Shown: positions 34,016 through 40,611 of the stretch, one piece after another
How positions within the stretch are numbered: position 1 is the first letter of the stretch
Layout: the number at the start of each line of letters is the position of its first letter
Origin: Pseudomonadota bacterium
GTDB lineage: Bacteria; Pseudomonadota; Gammaproteobacteria; Acidiferrobacterales; UBA6901
Assembly: GCA_021778035.1 (NCBI GenBank)
Contig: JAJYCY010000012.1
Coordinates: 1-40,611, forward strand
Length of the DNA stretch: 40,611 bases
Direction of reading: 5' to 3'
Made by a program: the position numbers and the translations under genes
The notes under the pieces: model-generated
What the model saw: the letters and a program-made list of their open reading frames with translations, nothing else
The model's database searches: none
What the model was told of the DNA's origin: nothing

Positions 34016-34177
34016 ACGCACGACTTATCGGTGAACAGCAATAGTGCAGCGACCAGTATGCCAAAAATCAACAGACATGAAAAAATCGATTGACGCCTCC
34101 GTATCCCTTCTCCGAGAATACCTCGATTTTTGTCGGCCCGCCCGGCAGGCGGGTGGATACAGACAATCTATCCATGC

Positions 34178-34192
34178 ATTCAAAATTTGAAT
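34178..34192. promoter_or_regulatory. Palindromic operator candidate upstream of qmoA
   Basis: ATTCAAAATTTGAAT is a perfect 15-bp palindrome (7-base arms, one central base), AT-rich in a GC-rich genome, 128 bp upstream of the qmoA start. ArsR-family repressors, including persulfide sensors of sulfur oxidisers, bind AT-rich repeats of ATTC...GAAT type, so such a regulator is a plausible ligand. This is inference from form only. Confidence 0.5.
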
Positions 34193-34319
34193 CCGTTGGT
34201 AGGTGCAAGACAGTAGCGTGAGTCGGGTCCGACGACGTATGTTTGCCCTCCCGAATCAGCACCACTTGCGTGCGTCTTGCCCAGGTTCCCAGAAGATCAG
34301 AAGTCATGGAGGTTAGGCA

Positions 34320-35606
34320 ATGGCCGGTGCAGTCGCGACAAACGAGACCATCCTGGTCGTAGGCGGGGGCATCAGCGGCATGACCGCAGCCCTCGAGGCT
34401 GCCGAATGCGGCAAAGATGTGGTGCTTGTAGAGAAGAATCCGTCACTCGGCGGACGTGTCAGCCAGCTCTACAAGTATTTTCCGAAGCTCTGCCATCCAA
34501 CGTGTGGCATGGAAATCAACCTTCGGCGCATCAAGGCGAACAAGCGGCTGCGTGTGTTCACGCTGGCTGAAGTCGCCAAAGTGGATGGCGGCCCCGGAGA
34601 CTACACGGTCAGCATCCGGCTCAGCCCGCGATACGTGAATGAGAACTGCACGGCATGTGGGGCCTGCGCCGAGGTGGTAAGCGCGGAGATCGACAACCCG
34701 CACAATTACGGGCTCAGCAAAATGAAGGCCGTGTACCTGCCCTTCAACATGGCCTATCCGCAGCGCTATGTGATTGATCAGAGCGTCATAGGCACGCCCG
34801 ATGCCGAAAAGGCGAAGGCCGCCTGCAAGTACGACGCCATCGATCTCGGCATGAAAGAGCAGACGATGACCATCAAGGTCGGTGCGATTGTCTGGGCGAC
34901 CGGCTGGAAGCCGTATGACGCCGCAAAGATCCAGCCGTACGGCTACGACCGCTTCGACAATGTCGTCACCAGCGTCGAATTCGAGCGCATGATGGATCCG
35001 TTCGGGCCCACGGGCGGCAAGCTGCTGCGGCCGTCTGACGGCAAGGAGGCCAAGAACGTGGCTTTCATACAGTGCGCCGGATCGCGTGACCGCAATCATC
35101 TGCGGCACTGCTCACGCATCTGCTGCATGGCCTCCCTGAAGCAGTCAACGTATGTGAGCGAGCAGTTTGGCGACCAGGGACAGTCGACGATCTATTACAT
35201 AGACATCCGCGCCATCGACCGTATCGAGGATTTCTATGCGAAAGTCAGGGCGAATCCTGCGGTCAAGTTCGTCAAGTCCAAAGTGGCAAACATCACTGAG
35301 GACCGTACGAGCGCAGACGTGATACTCCACGGAGTGGATACGGAAGGTTACCACCGCTATGACAACCGCCACGACCTGTGCGTTCTGGCGGTCGGCATGG
35401 AGCCGAGCGTCGATGTGCGCACAGCCGCAGCCACCGTGCATGTGGATGCAAGCGGGTTCGTCGAGGCGGATCCGGTCAACGGTGCGATCTTCGGCGCCGG
35501 CTGTGCCTCCAACGCGCTGGATGTGAACCGCGCCGTCCAGAGCGCGACGGCCGCGTCGCTGCGTGCCATCCAGGTGATCAACAAGGTTTCGGGGGCGGAG
35601 GTTTAG
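34320..35606 (+). CDS. qmoA: QmoA/HdrA-like FAD protein
   Basis: Flavin subunit of a Qmo-type complex that moves electrons to or from adenosine phosphosulfate reductase or a related sulfur enzyme in the cytoplasm. The FAD loop LVVGGGISGMTAALEAAE is at residues 12-29. The HdrA-type region LYKYFPKLCHPTCGMEIN carries C58 and C62, and AFIQCAGSRD with HCSRICCMASLKQ marks the HdrA core. A ferredoxin-like stretch is only partly kept: CTACGAC supplies three Cys (C110, C113, C116) and no fourth, and only C169 remains in the region before YDAIDL. The length of 428 residues matches QmoA rather than the 650-residue methanogen HdrA. It heads the operon qmoA-qmoB-hdrC-hdrB, and qmoB follows two bases after its stop. 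Confidence 0.85.
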   Translation: MAGAVATNETILVVGGGISGMTAALEAAECGKDVVLVEKNPSLGGRVSQLYKYFPKLCHPTCGMEINLRRIKANKRLRVFTLAEVAKVDGGPGDYTVSIRLSPRYVNENCTACGACAEVVSAEIDNPHNYGLSKMKAVYLPFNMAYPQRYVIDQSVIGTPDAEKAKAACKYDAIDLGMKEQTMTIKVGAIVWATGWKPYDAAKIQPYGYDRFDNVVTSVEFERMMDPFGPTGGKLLRPSDGKEAKNVAFIQCAGSRDRNHLRHCSRICCMASLKQSTYVSEQFGDQGQSTIYYIDIRAIDRIEDFYAKVRANPAVKFVKSKVANITEDRTSADVILHGVDTEGYHRYDNRHDLCVLAVGMEPSVDVRTAAATVHVDASGFVEADPVNGAIFGAGCASNALDVNRAVQSATAASLRAIQVINKVSGAEV

Positions 35607-35608
35607 AC

Positions 35609-37840
35609 ATGGCAGACATCAAGATCGGTGCCTACGTGTGCAAGGGCTGCGGCCTGGGCGAACGCCTGAACACCGCGCAGCTCATGACGGTGGCGCAGCG
35701 GGAAGGGAAGGCGCAGGTGGTGCGCGAACATGAATTCCTGTGCAATGGCGCAGGAGTTGCCATGATCAGGCAGGACATAGAGAAGGAGGGGGTCAACCAC
35801 GTTGTTATCGCCGCCTGTTCCCGGCGCGCCAAGACCGATGCGTTCGGGTTCGAAGGTGTGGCGATATCGAGGGTCAACCTGCGTGAAGGAGTGATCTGGG
35901 TACAGCCCGATACCGACGAGGTGAAGGAGATCACCCAGGAGATGGCAGCGGATTACGTCCGCATGGGCTGTGCCGAATCGGCCCGGATGAACATTCCCCA
36001 GATCAATCCCGGCCATGGCAACAACAAGCGCATCCTGGTCGTGGGCGGCGGTATCAGTGGCATGACCTCGGCCGTGGAAGCGGCGAAAGCCGGTTACGAG
36101 GTGCTGCTTGTCGAGAAAACGGCCGCGCTCGGGGGCTGGCTGGCGAAGCTTCACCGGCGCGTTCCATTCCATGAGCCCTATGCCGACCCGATAGAGACCG
36201 GCATGCCGGCTCTGCTCAAGCGGATCGAATCCGATAAGCGGATTACGGTATACCTGAATTCCGTAGTCAGTCGAACCAGCGGTGCGCCCGGGCAGTTCAG
36301 CATCGACATTTCCAAGGAGTCAGGCGGTACTACGACGGAAAACGTCGGCGCCATCATCATGGCAAGCGGTTTCGAGCCTTACGATGTGAAAAAGCTGCCG
36401 GAACTCGGTGGCGGAAAGTCCCCGGATGTAGTGGATCAGGCAGGGCTCGAGCAGCTTGCGCGTGCGGCCAACGGGGCGCCGATCAGGCGGCCTTCGGATG
36501 GGCGGGAAATCAAGAGCGTGGTGTTTGTGCAGTGCGCCGGCCAGCGTGACGAAACCGGCAAGAATCTCCCATACTGCTCCGGGCACTGCTGTAATACCAG
36601 CATCAAGCAGGCCATGTACTTCAAGGATTCCAATCCGGACGTGGATGCAGTGGTGGTCTACACAGATCTGCGTACCCCGGGGAACGGTGAAGATTTTTAT
36701 CGCAGCGCGCAGCGCAAGGGCGTTATCTTTACCAAGGGCAAGGTCAGCGAGGTCGTCCCCGGCGCCGAGCTGCAGGTCAAATTCAAGGACCTCATACTCA
36801 ACGACGATGCCGTCGCCAAGGCCGATCTAGTCGTGCTGGCAACCGGTATGGTGGCCAACTCCGGAGTCGATATAGACGCCGCCGGCGGGACACCGAATGT
36901 CGAAGGACAGGATCAGGCTGCTGCGGGCGATGGCAAGGTGGTATCCATCCTTAATCTCACCTACCGGCAGGGCAAGGATCTGCCGATGCTCAGGTACGGA
37001 TTCAACGATTCGCATTTCATCTGTTTTCCGTACGAGACCCGGCGCACCGGAATCTATTCGTGCGGGCCGGTACGCCGCCCAATGGACATCGTGCAGGCGA
37101 CAGAAGATGCAACTGGCGCCGCCCTCAAGGCGATCCAGGCTGCGGAAAATGCGGCGCTTGGCCGCGCCGCACATCCCCGGTCCGGCGATCTGAGTTTTCC
37201 AGCCTTCCGCCGCGAAGGATGCACCCAGTGCAAGCGGTGTACCGTCGAGTGCCCGTTTGGTGCGATCGATGAGGACGAGCAGCGTTACCCTCTGTTCAAC
37301 GAATCGCGCTGCCGCCGCTGCGGCACCTGCATGGGTGCCTGTCCGGTACGGGTGATCTCCTTTGAAAACTATTCGGTGGATACCGTCGGCTACCAGGTAA
37401 AGGCCGTGGACGTTCCTGACCAGTTTTCGGAAAAGCCGCGGATCCTGGTGCTGGCCTGCGAGAATGATGCCTATCCCGCACTTGATATGGCTGCTATGAA
37501 CCGGATCCAGTACAGCGCGTTCGCGCGCGTCGTTCCGGTGCGCTGCCTTGGGAGCGTGAACACCATCTGGATTAATGATGCACTGACCGCTGGTTATGAC
37601 GGCGTCTTGCTGATGGGGTGCCAGAAGGGCGAGAACTACCAGTGCCACTTCGTCAAGGGTTCGGAAATGGCGCATTACCGCATGAGCAAGATCGACGATA
37701 CTCTCAAGGGAATGTCGCTCGAGGTCGAACGCGTGCGCACCTGCGAAGTAGCGATTACCGACATCCAGCGTGCACCGAAGATCATCAATGAGATGGCCGA
37801 AACGATCCAGAAAATCGGCCTGAGCCCCATGAAGTTCTAG
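35609..37840 (+). CDS. qmoB: QmoB/HdrA-like flavoprotein with ferredoxin and MvhD domains
   Basis: Second HdrA paralogue of the complex. Domains in order: an N-terminal HdrA-type region with CKGCG (1-135), an FAD domain beginning RILVVGGGISGMTS (141), two [4Fe-4S] ferredoxin motifs (C538/541/544/548 and C568/571/574/578), and a C-terminal MvhD/FrhD domain (about 610-743). In methanogens the MvhD protein takes electrons from hydrogenase; in QmoB it is fused. I start at ATG 35609, two bases after the qmoA stop, with GGAGG upstream; a longer frame from 35378 overlaps qmoA. The 743 residues agree with QmoB. With QmoA it gives two flavin sites, which raises the possibility of electron bifurcation or confurcation. 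Confidence 0.88.
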   Translation: MADIKIGAYVCKGCGLGERLNTAQLMTVAQREGKAQVVREHEFLCNGAGVAMIRQDIEKEGVNHVVIAACSRRAKTDAFGFEGVAISRVNLREGVIWVQPDTDEVKEITQEMAADYVRMGCAESARMNIPQINPGHGNNKRILVVGGGISGMTSAVEAAKAGYEVLLVEKTAALGGWLAKLHRRVPFHEPYADPIETGMPALLKRIESDKRITVYLNSVVSRTSGAPGQFSIDISKESGGTTTENVGAIIMASGFEPYDVKKLPELGGGKSPDVVDQAGLEQLARAANGAPIRRPSDGREIKSVVFVQCAGQRDETGKNLPYCSGHCCNTSIKQAMYFKDSNPDVDAVVVYTDLRTPGNGEDFYRSAQRKGVIFTKGKVSEVVPGAELQVKFKDLILNDDAVAKADLVVLATGMVANSGVDIDAAGGTPNVEGQDQAAAGDGKVVSILNLTYRQGKDLPMLRYGFNDSHFICFPYETRRTGIYSCGPVRRPMDIVQATEDATGAALKAIQAAENAALGRAAHPRSGDLSFPAFRREGCTQCKRCTVECPFGAIDEDEQRYPLFNESRCRRCGTCMGACPVRVISFENYSVDTVGYQVKAVDVPDQFSEKPRILVLACENDAYPALDMAAMNRIQYSAFARVVPVRCLGSVNTIWINDALTAGYDGVLLMGCQKGENYQCHFVKGSEMAHYRMSKIDDTLKGMSLEVERVRTCEVAITDIQRAPKIINEMAETIQKIGLSPMKF

Positions 37841-37849
37841 GAGCTGATC

Positions 37850-38473
37850 ATGAGCGAGCGTAACAATGCGATGGTTGAGAAATACCGCAACGACTTCCTG
37901 AAAGAGGTCGAGGCGAATGTGGAAGAGGGCCCTTGGGTCAAGATGTGCATGCAGTGTGGCGTCTGTTCGGGCTCATGTCCCTTTGGGCCGTACTGGGAGC
38001 ACCCGCCGCAGGAGATTTTCATGATGATCCGCGCAGGCAAGCGCGACGAAGTGCTCAAAAGCGAATCCATGTGGATGTGCACATCGTGCTACAACTGCAT
38101 TGTACGCTGTCCGCGCGAGCTTCCGATTACCCACATCATGCACGGTCTTGCAAACTACGCCCATCGGCTCGGCATTGCGCCCAAGATGAATCCCACCCGC
38201 CGTTTTGCCAAGCTGTTCTGGCAGAACATCATGAAGGGCGGGCGGGTCAACGAGCTCAAGCTGTCTGTCGGACTTTATTTCATGGATGGTTTTGCGAACG
38301 GAGTGAAAAAAGGTCTGGCAATGCTGCCGGTGGGGATCGGGATGTTCAAGACCGGGCGGCTGAATCCCCTGGGTCTGCTTGGCGGCGGCAAGTGCAAGGG
38401 CGCGGGAGACATTCACAAGATGGTGAAGAAGGCCCAAGAGATCGAGAACCGGCGCAAGGGTTTCGCGTCGTAA
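37850..38473 (+). CDS. hdrC: HdrC-like [4Fe-4S] protein
   Basis: Electron relay between QmoAB and HdrB. Two complete clusters are visible: CMQCGVCSGSCP (C33, C36, C39, C43) and CTSCYNCIVRCP (C77, C80, C83, C87). There is no cytochrome b-type membrane domain, so the protein corresponds to HdrC and not to the membrane subunit QmoC. The C-terminal half contains a short hydrophobic amphipathic stretch (KKGLAMLPVGIGMF) that might touch the membrane. The 207 residues are of normal size. It begins nine bases after qmoB and is followed by hdrB ten bases later. Confidence 0.9.
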   Translation: MSERNNAMVEKYRNDFLKEVEANVEEGPWVKMCMQCGVCSGSCPFGPYWEHPPQEIFMMIRAGKRDEVLKSESMWMCTSCYNCIVRCPRELPITHIMHGLANYAHRLGIAPKMNPTRRFAKLFWQNIMKGGRVNELKLSVGLYFMDGFANGVKKGLAMLPVGIGMFKTGRLNPLGLLGGGKCKGAGDIHKMVKKAQEIENRRKGFAS

Positions 38474-38483
38474 GGAGCGTATC

Positions 38484-39401
38484 ATGGCGAAAAAAGAATA
38501 TTCCTTTTATCCCGGCTGCTCCTCGGAGCGCAAGGCTTCGGCATCCAACTACATGGTTTCGGTCGAATCCATGTGCAAGACGCTGGACGTCAAGCTGAAC
38601 GAGATTCCCGACTGGAACTGCTGCGGAGCGTCGATCGGTTATGCCGAAGGCGGTGAACTGCCGCGGCATGCCATGAATGCCCGCAATATCGCGCTTTCGG
38701 AGAAACACAATCCCGGGCAGAACATCGTGGCGACATGCGCCGCGTGCTGGCTGGGTACCAAGGAGACGCATGAACGGCTGTCGGGGTCGGCCCAGCTTCT
38801 GGCGGACACGAAGGAGGCGCTCAAGGAAGCGGGGCTCGACATGGATTACAAGGGCGACGTCGAGATCCGCCATATGGTCGAGGTTCTCATCGAGGATTTC
38901 GGTTATGAGGAGCTTGCCAAGCCTGTCGTCAAGCCGCTGGAAGGCATCAAGATAGCGGGCTATGTCGGGTGTCAGACCAATCGGCCATTCGGTGTTGCCG
39001 GCGAGTCGTTCGAGAACCCGAAGTATCTCGACAAGCTGACCGAGATCATGGGCGCAGAACCGGTCGAAAAGTACGACCAGAAAGTGACCTGCTGTGGCGG
39101 CGCGCTCGCTTTCAGCGAGCCCGACAAAAGCCAGGCGCAGATCAAGAAGATCATAGAGTCCGCGTACGATTTCGGGGCGGAAATGATCGTGACTCCCTGC
39201 CCGGTGTGCCAGATGAATGTCGAGGTATACCAGGATCAGATCAACAAGAAGTACGGGACGAAATTCCATATCCCGGTGATGTATTACAGCCAGCTCATGG
39301 CAGTCGCCTATGGTGGCACGGCCAGGGAAGCCGGACTCAATGGCAACATCGTCCGCGCAACCCGTCTTGAGGAAATCGCTGCCAGGCCGGCAAAAAAGTA
39401 G
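38484..39401 (+). CDS. hdrB: HdrB-like protein with two complete CCG domains
   Basis: Terminal subunit, homologous to the disulfide-reducing subunit of heterodisulfide reductase. Both cysteine-rich CCG domains are complete: C12, C46-C47, C85, C88 and C163, C203-C204, C239, C242. In methanogen HdrB these bind two non-cubane [4Fe-4S] clusters that cleave a disulfide. Complete motifs mean the subunit could still be catalytic toward a disulfide or persulfide and not merely structural. The length, 305 residues, is normal. AAGGAG lies close upstream of ATG 38484. A hairpin follows at 39447-39494. Confidence 0.92.
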   Translation: MAKKEYSFYPGCSSERKASASNYMVSVESMCKTLDVKLNEIPDWNCCGASIGYAEGGELPRHAMNARNIALSEKHNPGQNIVATCAACWLGTKETHERLSGSAQLLADTKEALKEAGLDMDYKGDVEIRHMVEVLIEDFGYEELAKPVVKPLEGIKIAGYVGCQTNRPFGVAGESFENPKYLDKLTEIMGAEPVEKYDQKVTCCGGALAFSEPDKSQAQIKKIIESAYDFGAEMIVTPCPVCQMNVEVYQDQINKKYGTKFHIPVMYYSQLMAVAYGGTAREAGLNGNIVRATRLEEIAARPAKK

Positions 39402-39446
39402 CTGCTGCCCCGCCCGGCAAAATCGAGCGCCGGCGCGGTATCGAAC

Positions 39447-39494
39447 GGGTGGGACGACGGACTCTGCTTTCGGGCAGGAGCTGCTGTCCCACCC
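39447..39494 (+). terminator. Long-range hairpin after hdrB
   Basis: GGGTGGGAC (39447-39455) pairs perfectly with GTCCCACCC (39486-39494) across 30 bases. It is followed by CTGTTCCCC rather than a T-run, so it may be a weak or factor-dependent terminator, or a 3'-end stabiliser of the qmo-hdr message. Confidence 0.45.
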
Positions 39495-39519
39495 CTGTTC
39501 CCCTTCCGATCCAGAGCAG

Positions 39520-39525
39520 TTGACA
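39520..39525 (+). promoter_or_regulatory. Possible -35 box of the 73-residue protein gene
   Basis: A perfect TTGACA lies 66 bp upstream of ATG 39592. At 17 bases spacing the -10 would be TACGTC, a poor match, so the promoter is uncertain. Confidence 0.35.
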
Positions 39526-39591
39526 ATCTGATTGCGCGGGAGTACGTCTGTCATACGGTCCCGGCAGTCTTTGAGACCGGAGGAGGGCGTT

Positions 39592-39813
39592 ATGCGTACC
39601 GAAACTACGGACCCGATCAGCGGCACCACGATTGCGAACCCGGAAGGACACCCTTTTGTCATCGAGGGCAGCGGCGATGGCGCGCTGAAAATCTACTTTG
39701 AATCGGAAGAGAACAGGCGGATTTACCTGGACATCGATGTCGAACACCCCGGCAGGGATTTCAAAACCAATCTTGATAATCCGGTGCCCATGGGGGGTGA
39801 CGCGAGGAAATAG
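39592..39813 (+). CDS. Unidentified 73-residue acidic protein downstream of hdrB
   Basis: Not recognised. ATG 39592 is preceded by GGAGGAGGG, a strong ribosome site; the frame 20 codons longer is unlikely. The protein is acidic, without cysteine, signal peptide or membrane segment, and contains FVIEGSGDGALKIYFESEENRRIYLDIDVE, which looks like a small beta sheet. It follows the qmo-hdr operon by 190 bp with a hairpin between them, so it may have its own promoter. Its position suggests but does not prove a link to the sulfur operon. Confidence 0.7.
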   Translation: MRTETTDPISGTTIANPEGHPFVIEGSGDGALKIYFESEENRRIYLDIDVEHPGRDFKTNLDNPVPMGGDARK

Positions 39814-40442
39814 CCTGACCCGCAGGGTGCGCCGCGTTGCGCTCTGTGGATGAAACGCCTGTGCCGGCGGCGGGCCGGCTGTACTGATCGCCCCGGGTGA
39901 TCAGCAAAGTGCAGTGCTGTGCATCGTCGCGACAGTTAGCGAGGGTATTGCGGATGTGCCGGGCTCAGTCCTGCACGTTGCGCCCGGGTCAGTGGCAATC
40001 AGGGTGATCCGGCTTGTTTTCTGTTTGCACCATCTGGCAGCGAAGGCAACGTCTGTCATCACTTCCTGTCCCGGCGTCCACGCCACAAGACGGCCTTGAT
40101 GCATCCCAGTAACTTAGTCGCTGATAACTTGGTAGATGCCCAGTTCAGTTCCGTCAGACATGTCGTTTCCAAAACGCTGGATGGAGTGAATCAGTCTGCT
40201 CAAACCAATTTATAATCAAACAGATAGATCAAAAGCGTCCCCCAGATAAAGGCACGCTCTAACGCCTGTCGGCAAAGGATCCACCAAAGAACGGCCCGCC
40301 GGGGGTGGCATGACGACACAGGGGAAGACCGGTGCCCGCGCGATGCCGGGAACTGCCCTGCCGGGGGGTTGTGTGGCATAATAACCACCGAGTTCTGCGC
40401 GCTTTTGGCGCGAATGTCGGCAGTTCGTCGTCCAGGCGGCCT
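39814..40442. other. Long non-coding region upstream of the fnr-like gene
   Basis: No credible gene. Signals seen: GCCGGC/GCCGGC hairpin near 39863-39880, an inverted repeat CTGATC-N9-GATCAG (39884-39904), a TATAAT at 40211-40216 that could be the fnr -10 box (leader about 225 nt), and two direct copies of ATCAAA just after it. A 67-codon minus-strand frame (39901-40104) has weak TusA-like words but is not supported. Confidence 0.5.
39884..39904. repeat. Inverted repeat CTGATC-N9-GATCAG
   Basis: Perfect six-base arms around a GC-rich centre, between the 73-residue gene and the fnr-like gene. It resembles neither an FNR box (TTGAT-N4-ATCAA) nor a terminator. Function not known. Confidence 0.4.
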
Positions 40443-40611
40443 ATGCAAGAAGACCCAGCGGTACCGCAGTACGATTTCCAGAGACTCAGGGTTGCCTGCC
40501 GGGAGTGCACGCTTTTCCAGCTGTGCCTTCCAGTAGGCGTATCCGAATCGGATCTCGACATTCTCGAGAGCATCATCCGTCGCCGCCGCCCGGTGCAGCG
40601 TGGCGAATACC
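40443..40611 (+). CDS. fnr: FNR/ANR-type oxygen-sensing transcription regulator, 3' end cut by window
   Basis: N-terminal 56 residues of a Crp/Fnr-family regulator; the gene runs off the right edge. The cluster-binding motif CRECTLFQLC supplies three cysteines in CX2CX5C spacing, the pattern of the oxygen-labile [4Fe-4S] cluster of FNR. It is followed by LPVGVSESDLDILESIIRRRRPVQRGE, very close to the start of the cAMP-binding-like domain of enteric FNR. ATG 40443 has AGGCGG seven bases upstream. The fourth Cys, the dimer helix and the DNA-binding domain are outside the window. It has a long upstream region, which suggests elaborate control. Confidence 0.9.
   Translation, partial: MQEDPAVPQYDFQRLRVACRECTLFQLCLPVGVSESDLDILESIIRRRRPVQRGEY

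Larger units (their letters stand above)
33979..34319. other. Divergent regulatory region between cbbQ and qmoA
   Basis: Non-coding, with several inverted repeats: GTTTAG-N13-CTAAAC (33991-34015), AAAAATCGA with TCGATTTTT (34081-34089 and 34123-34131), CCCGCC-N5-GGCGGG (34137-34153) and the perfect palindrome at 34178-34192. Promoters for both directions should lie here, but no clear -10/-35 pair could be fixed. Confidence 0.6.

Noticed and set aside
34000-34071. Hydrophobic N-terminal extension of CbbQ as a membrane anchor
   Set aside because: It lies upstream of the GTG at 33978 with its good ribosome site and has no counterpart in the family.
35378-35608. A longer start for qmoB overlapping the end of qmoA
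   Set aside because: The extra 77 codons are a shadow of qmoA in another frame, with Arg/Gly-rich noise. ATG 35609 has GGAGG and gives the family N-terminus.
34320-39401. sHdr (hdrC1B1A-hyp-C2B2) sulfur-oxidation cluster
   Set aside because: The operon has two HdrA-like flavoproteins, one with an MvhD domain, and single hdrC and hdrB genes. No lipoate-binding protein gene is near. It fits qmoAB-hdrCB instead.
39901-40104. 67-codon minus-strand frame with the words IATDPGA and, in another frame, RRCLRCQM, reminiscent of TusA
   Set aside because: The two pieces are in different frames, too close together for a TusA fold and lack a CPxP motif. No ribosome site. Likely chance, at best a remnant.
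1-40611. tRNA, rRNA, CRISPR arrays, insertion sequences or prophage genes
   Set aside because: No T-loop/anticodon pattern, regularly spaced repeats, transposase or phage motif was recognised by eye. A tRNAscan or CRISPR search was not possible here.

Overview
The window reads as a stretch of chromosome from a GC-rich (about 60% or more) gammaproteobacterium, most likely a sulfur- or thiosulfate-oxidising chemolithoautotroph of the Acidiferrobacterales/Ectothiorhodospiraceae type. The housekeeping blocks have gammaproteobacterial order: ubiH-ubiI, glnA-ntrB-ntrC, glyQ-glyS-gmhB-plsC, lptD-surA-pdxA-ksgA and amgK-murU. The right end carries cbbQ-cbbO and a qmoA-qmoB-hdrC-hdrB electron-transfer operon, which are typical of lithotrophic sulfur oxidisers. 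The taxonomic placement is an inference from gene content, not a computed result. No rRNA, tRNA, CRISPR array, insertion sequence or phage gene was recognised.

Layout from left to right. (1) 1-2.5 kb, +: two paralogous flavin monooxygenases of ubiquinone synthesis; the first is cut by the window edge. (2) 2.6-6.9 kb, -: nitrogen control. glnA has a sigma-54 promoter, an upstream NtrC-like site and a strong terminator; ntrBC follows with its own NtrC-type site. (3) 6.9-9.4 kb, -: an overlapping three-gene unit of a PP-loop sulfurtransferase-like ATPase, a TusA-like sulfur carrier and a cation diffusion facilitator. (4) 9.8-15.7 kb, +: mtgA, then glyQ, glyS, a MazG-like pyrophosphohydrolase, a GmhB-like protein that has lost key catalytic residues, and plsC. 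(5) 15.7-21.4 kb, -: lptD-surA-pdxA-rsmA. (6) 21.5-23.7 kb, +: amgK-murU peptidoglycan recycling and an unidentified 148-residue protein. (7) 23.7-28.6 kb, -: a 26-residue lysine-rich mini-protein, a gene-poor stretch with back-to-back terminators, and a split class II ribonucleotide reductase whose large subunit is interrupted at its active-site NPCGE motif by a 368-residue intein. (8) 29.0-34.0 kb, -: rtcB, archease, a CbbO/NorD-type VWA protein and a CbbQ-type MoxR AAA+ ATPase, all in one direction. (9) 34.3-39.8 kb, +: qmoA-qmoB-hdrC-hdrB and a 73-residue protein. (10) 40.4 kb to the end, +: the start of an FNR-type oxygen regulator.

The qmoAB-hdrCB products should form a cytoplasmic flavin/iron-sulfur complex. 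HdrCB takes the place of the membrane subunit QmoC, and both CCG domains of HdrB are complete, so the complex probably couples to APS reductase or to a disulfide/persulfide couple rather than directly to quinone. A perfect 15-bp palindrome lies between this operon and the divergent cbbQ unit.

The most unusual items are the NrdJ intein with a damaged endonuclease, the catalytically degraded GmhB kept in its normal operon position, the lysine-rich mini-protein, the PP-loop/TusA/CDF unit, the cbbQ-cbbO-archease-rtcB cluster, and the possible minus-strand RNA at 24.05-24.3 kb.
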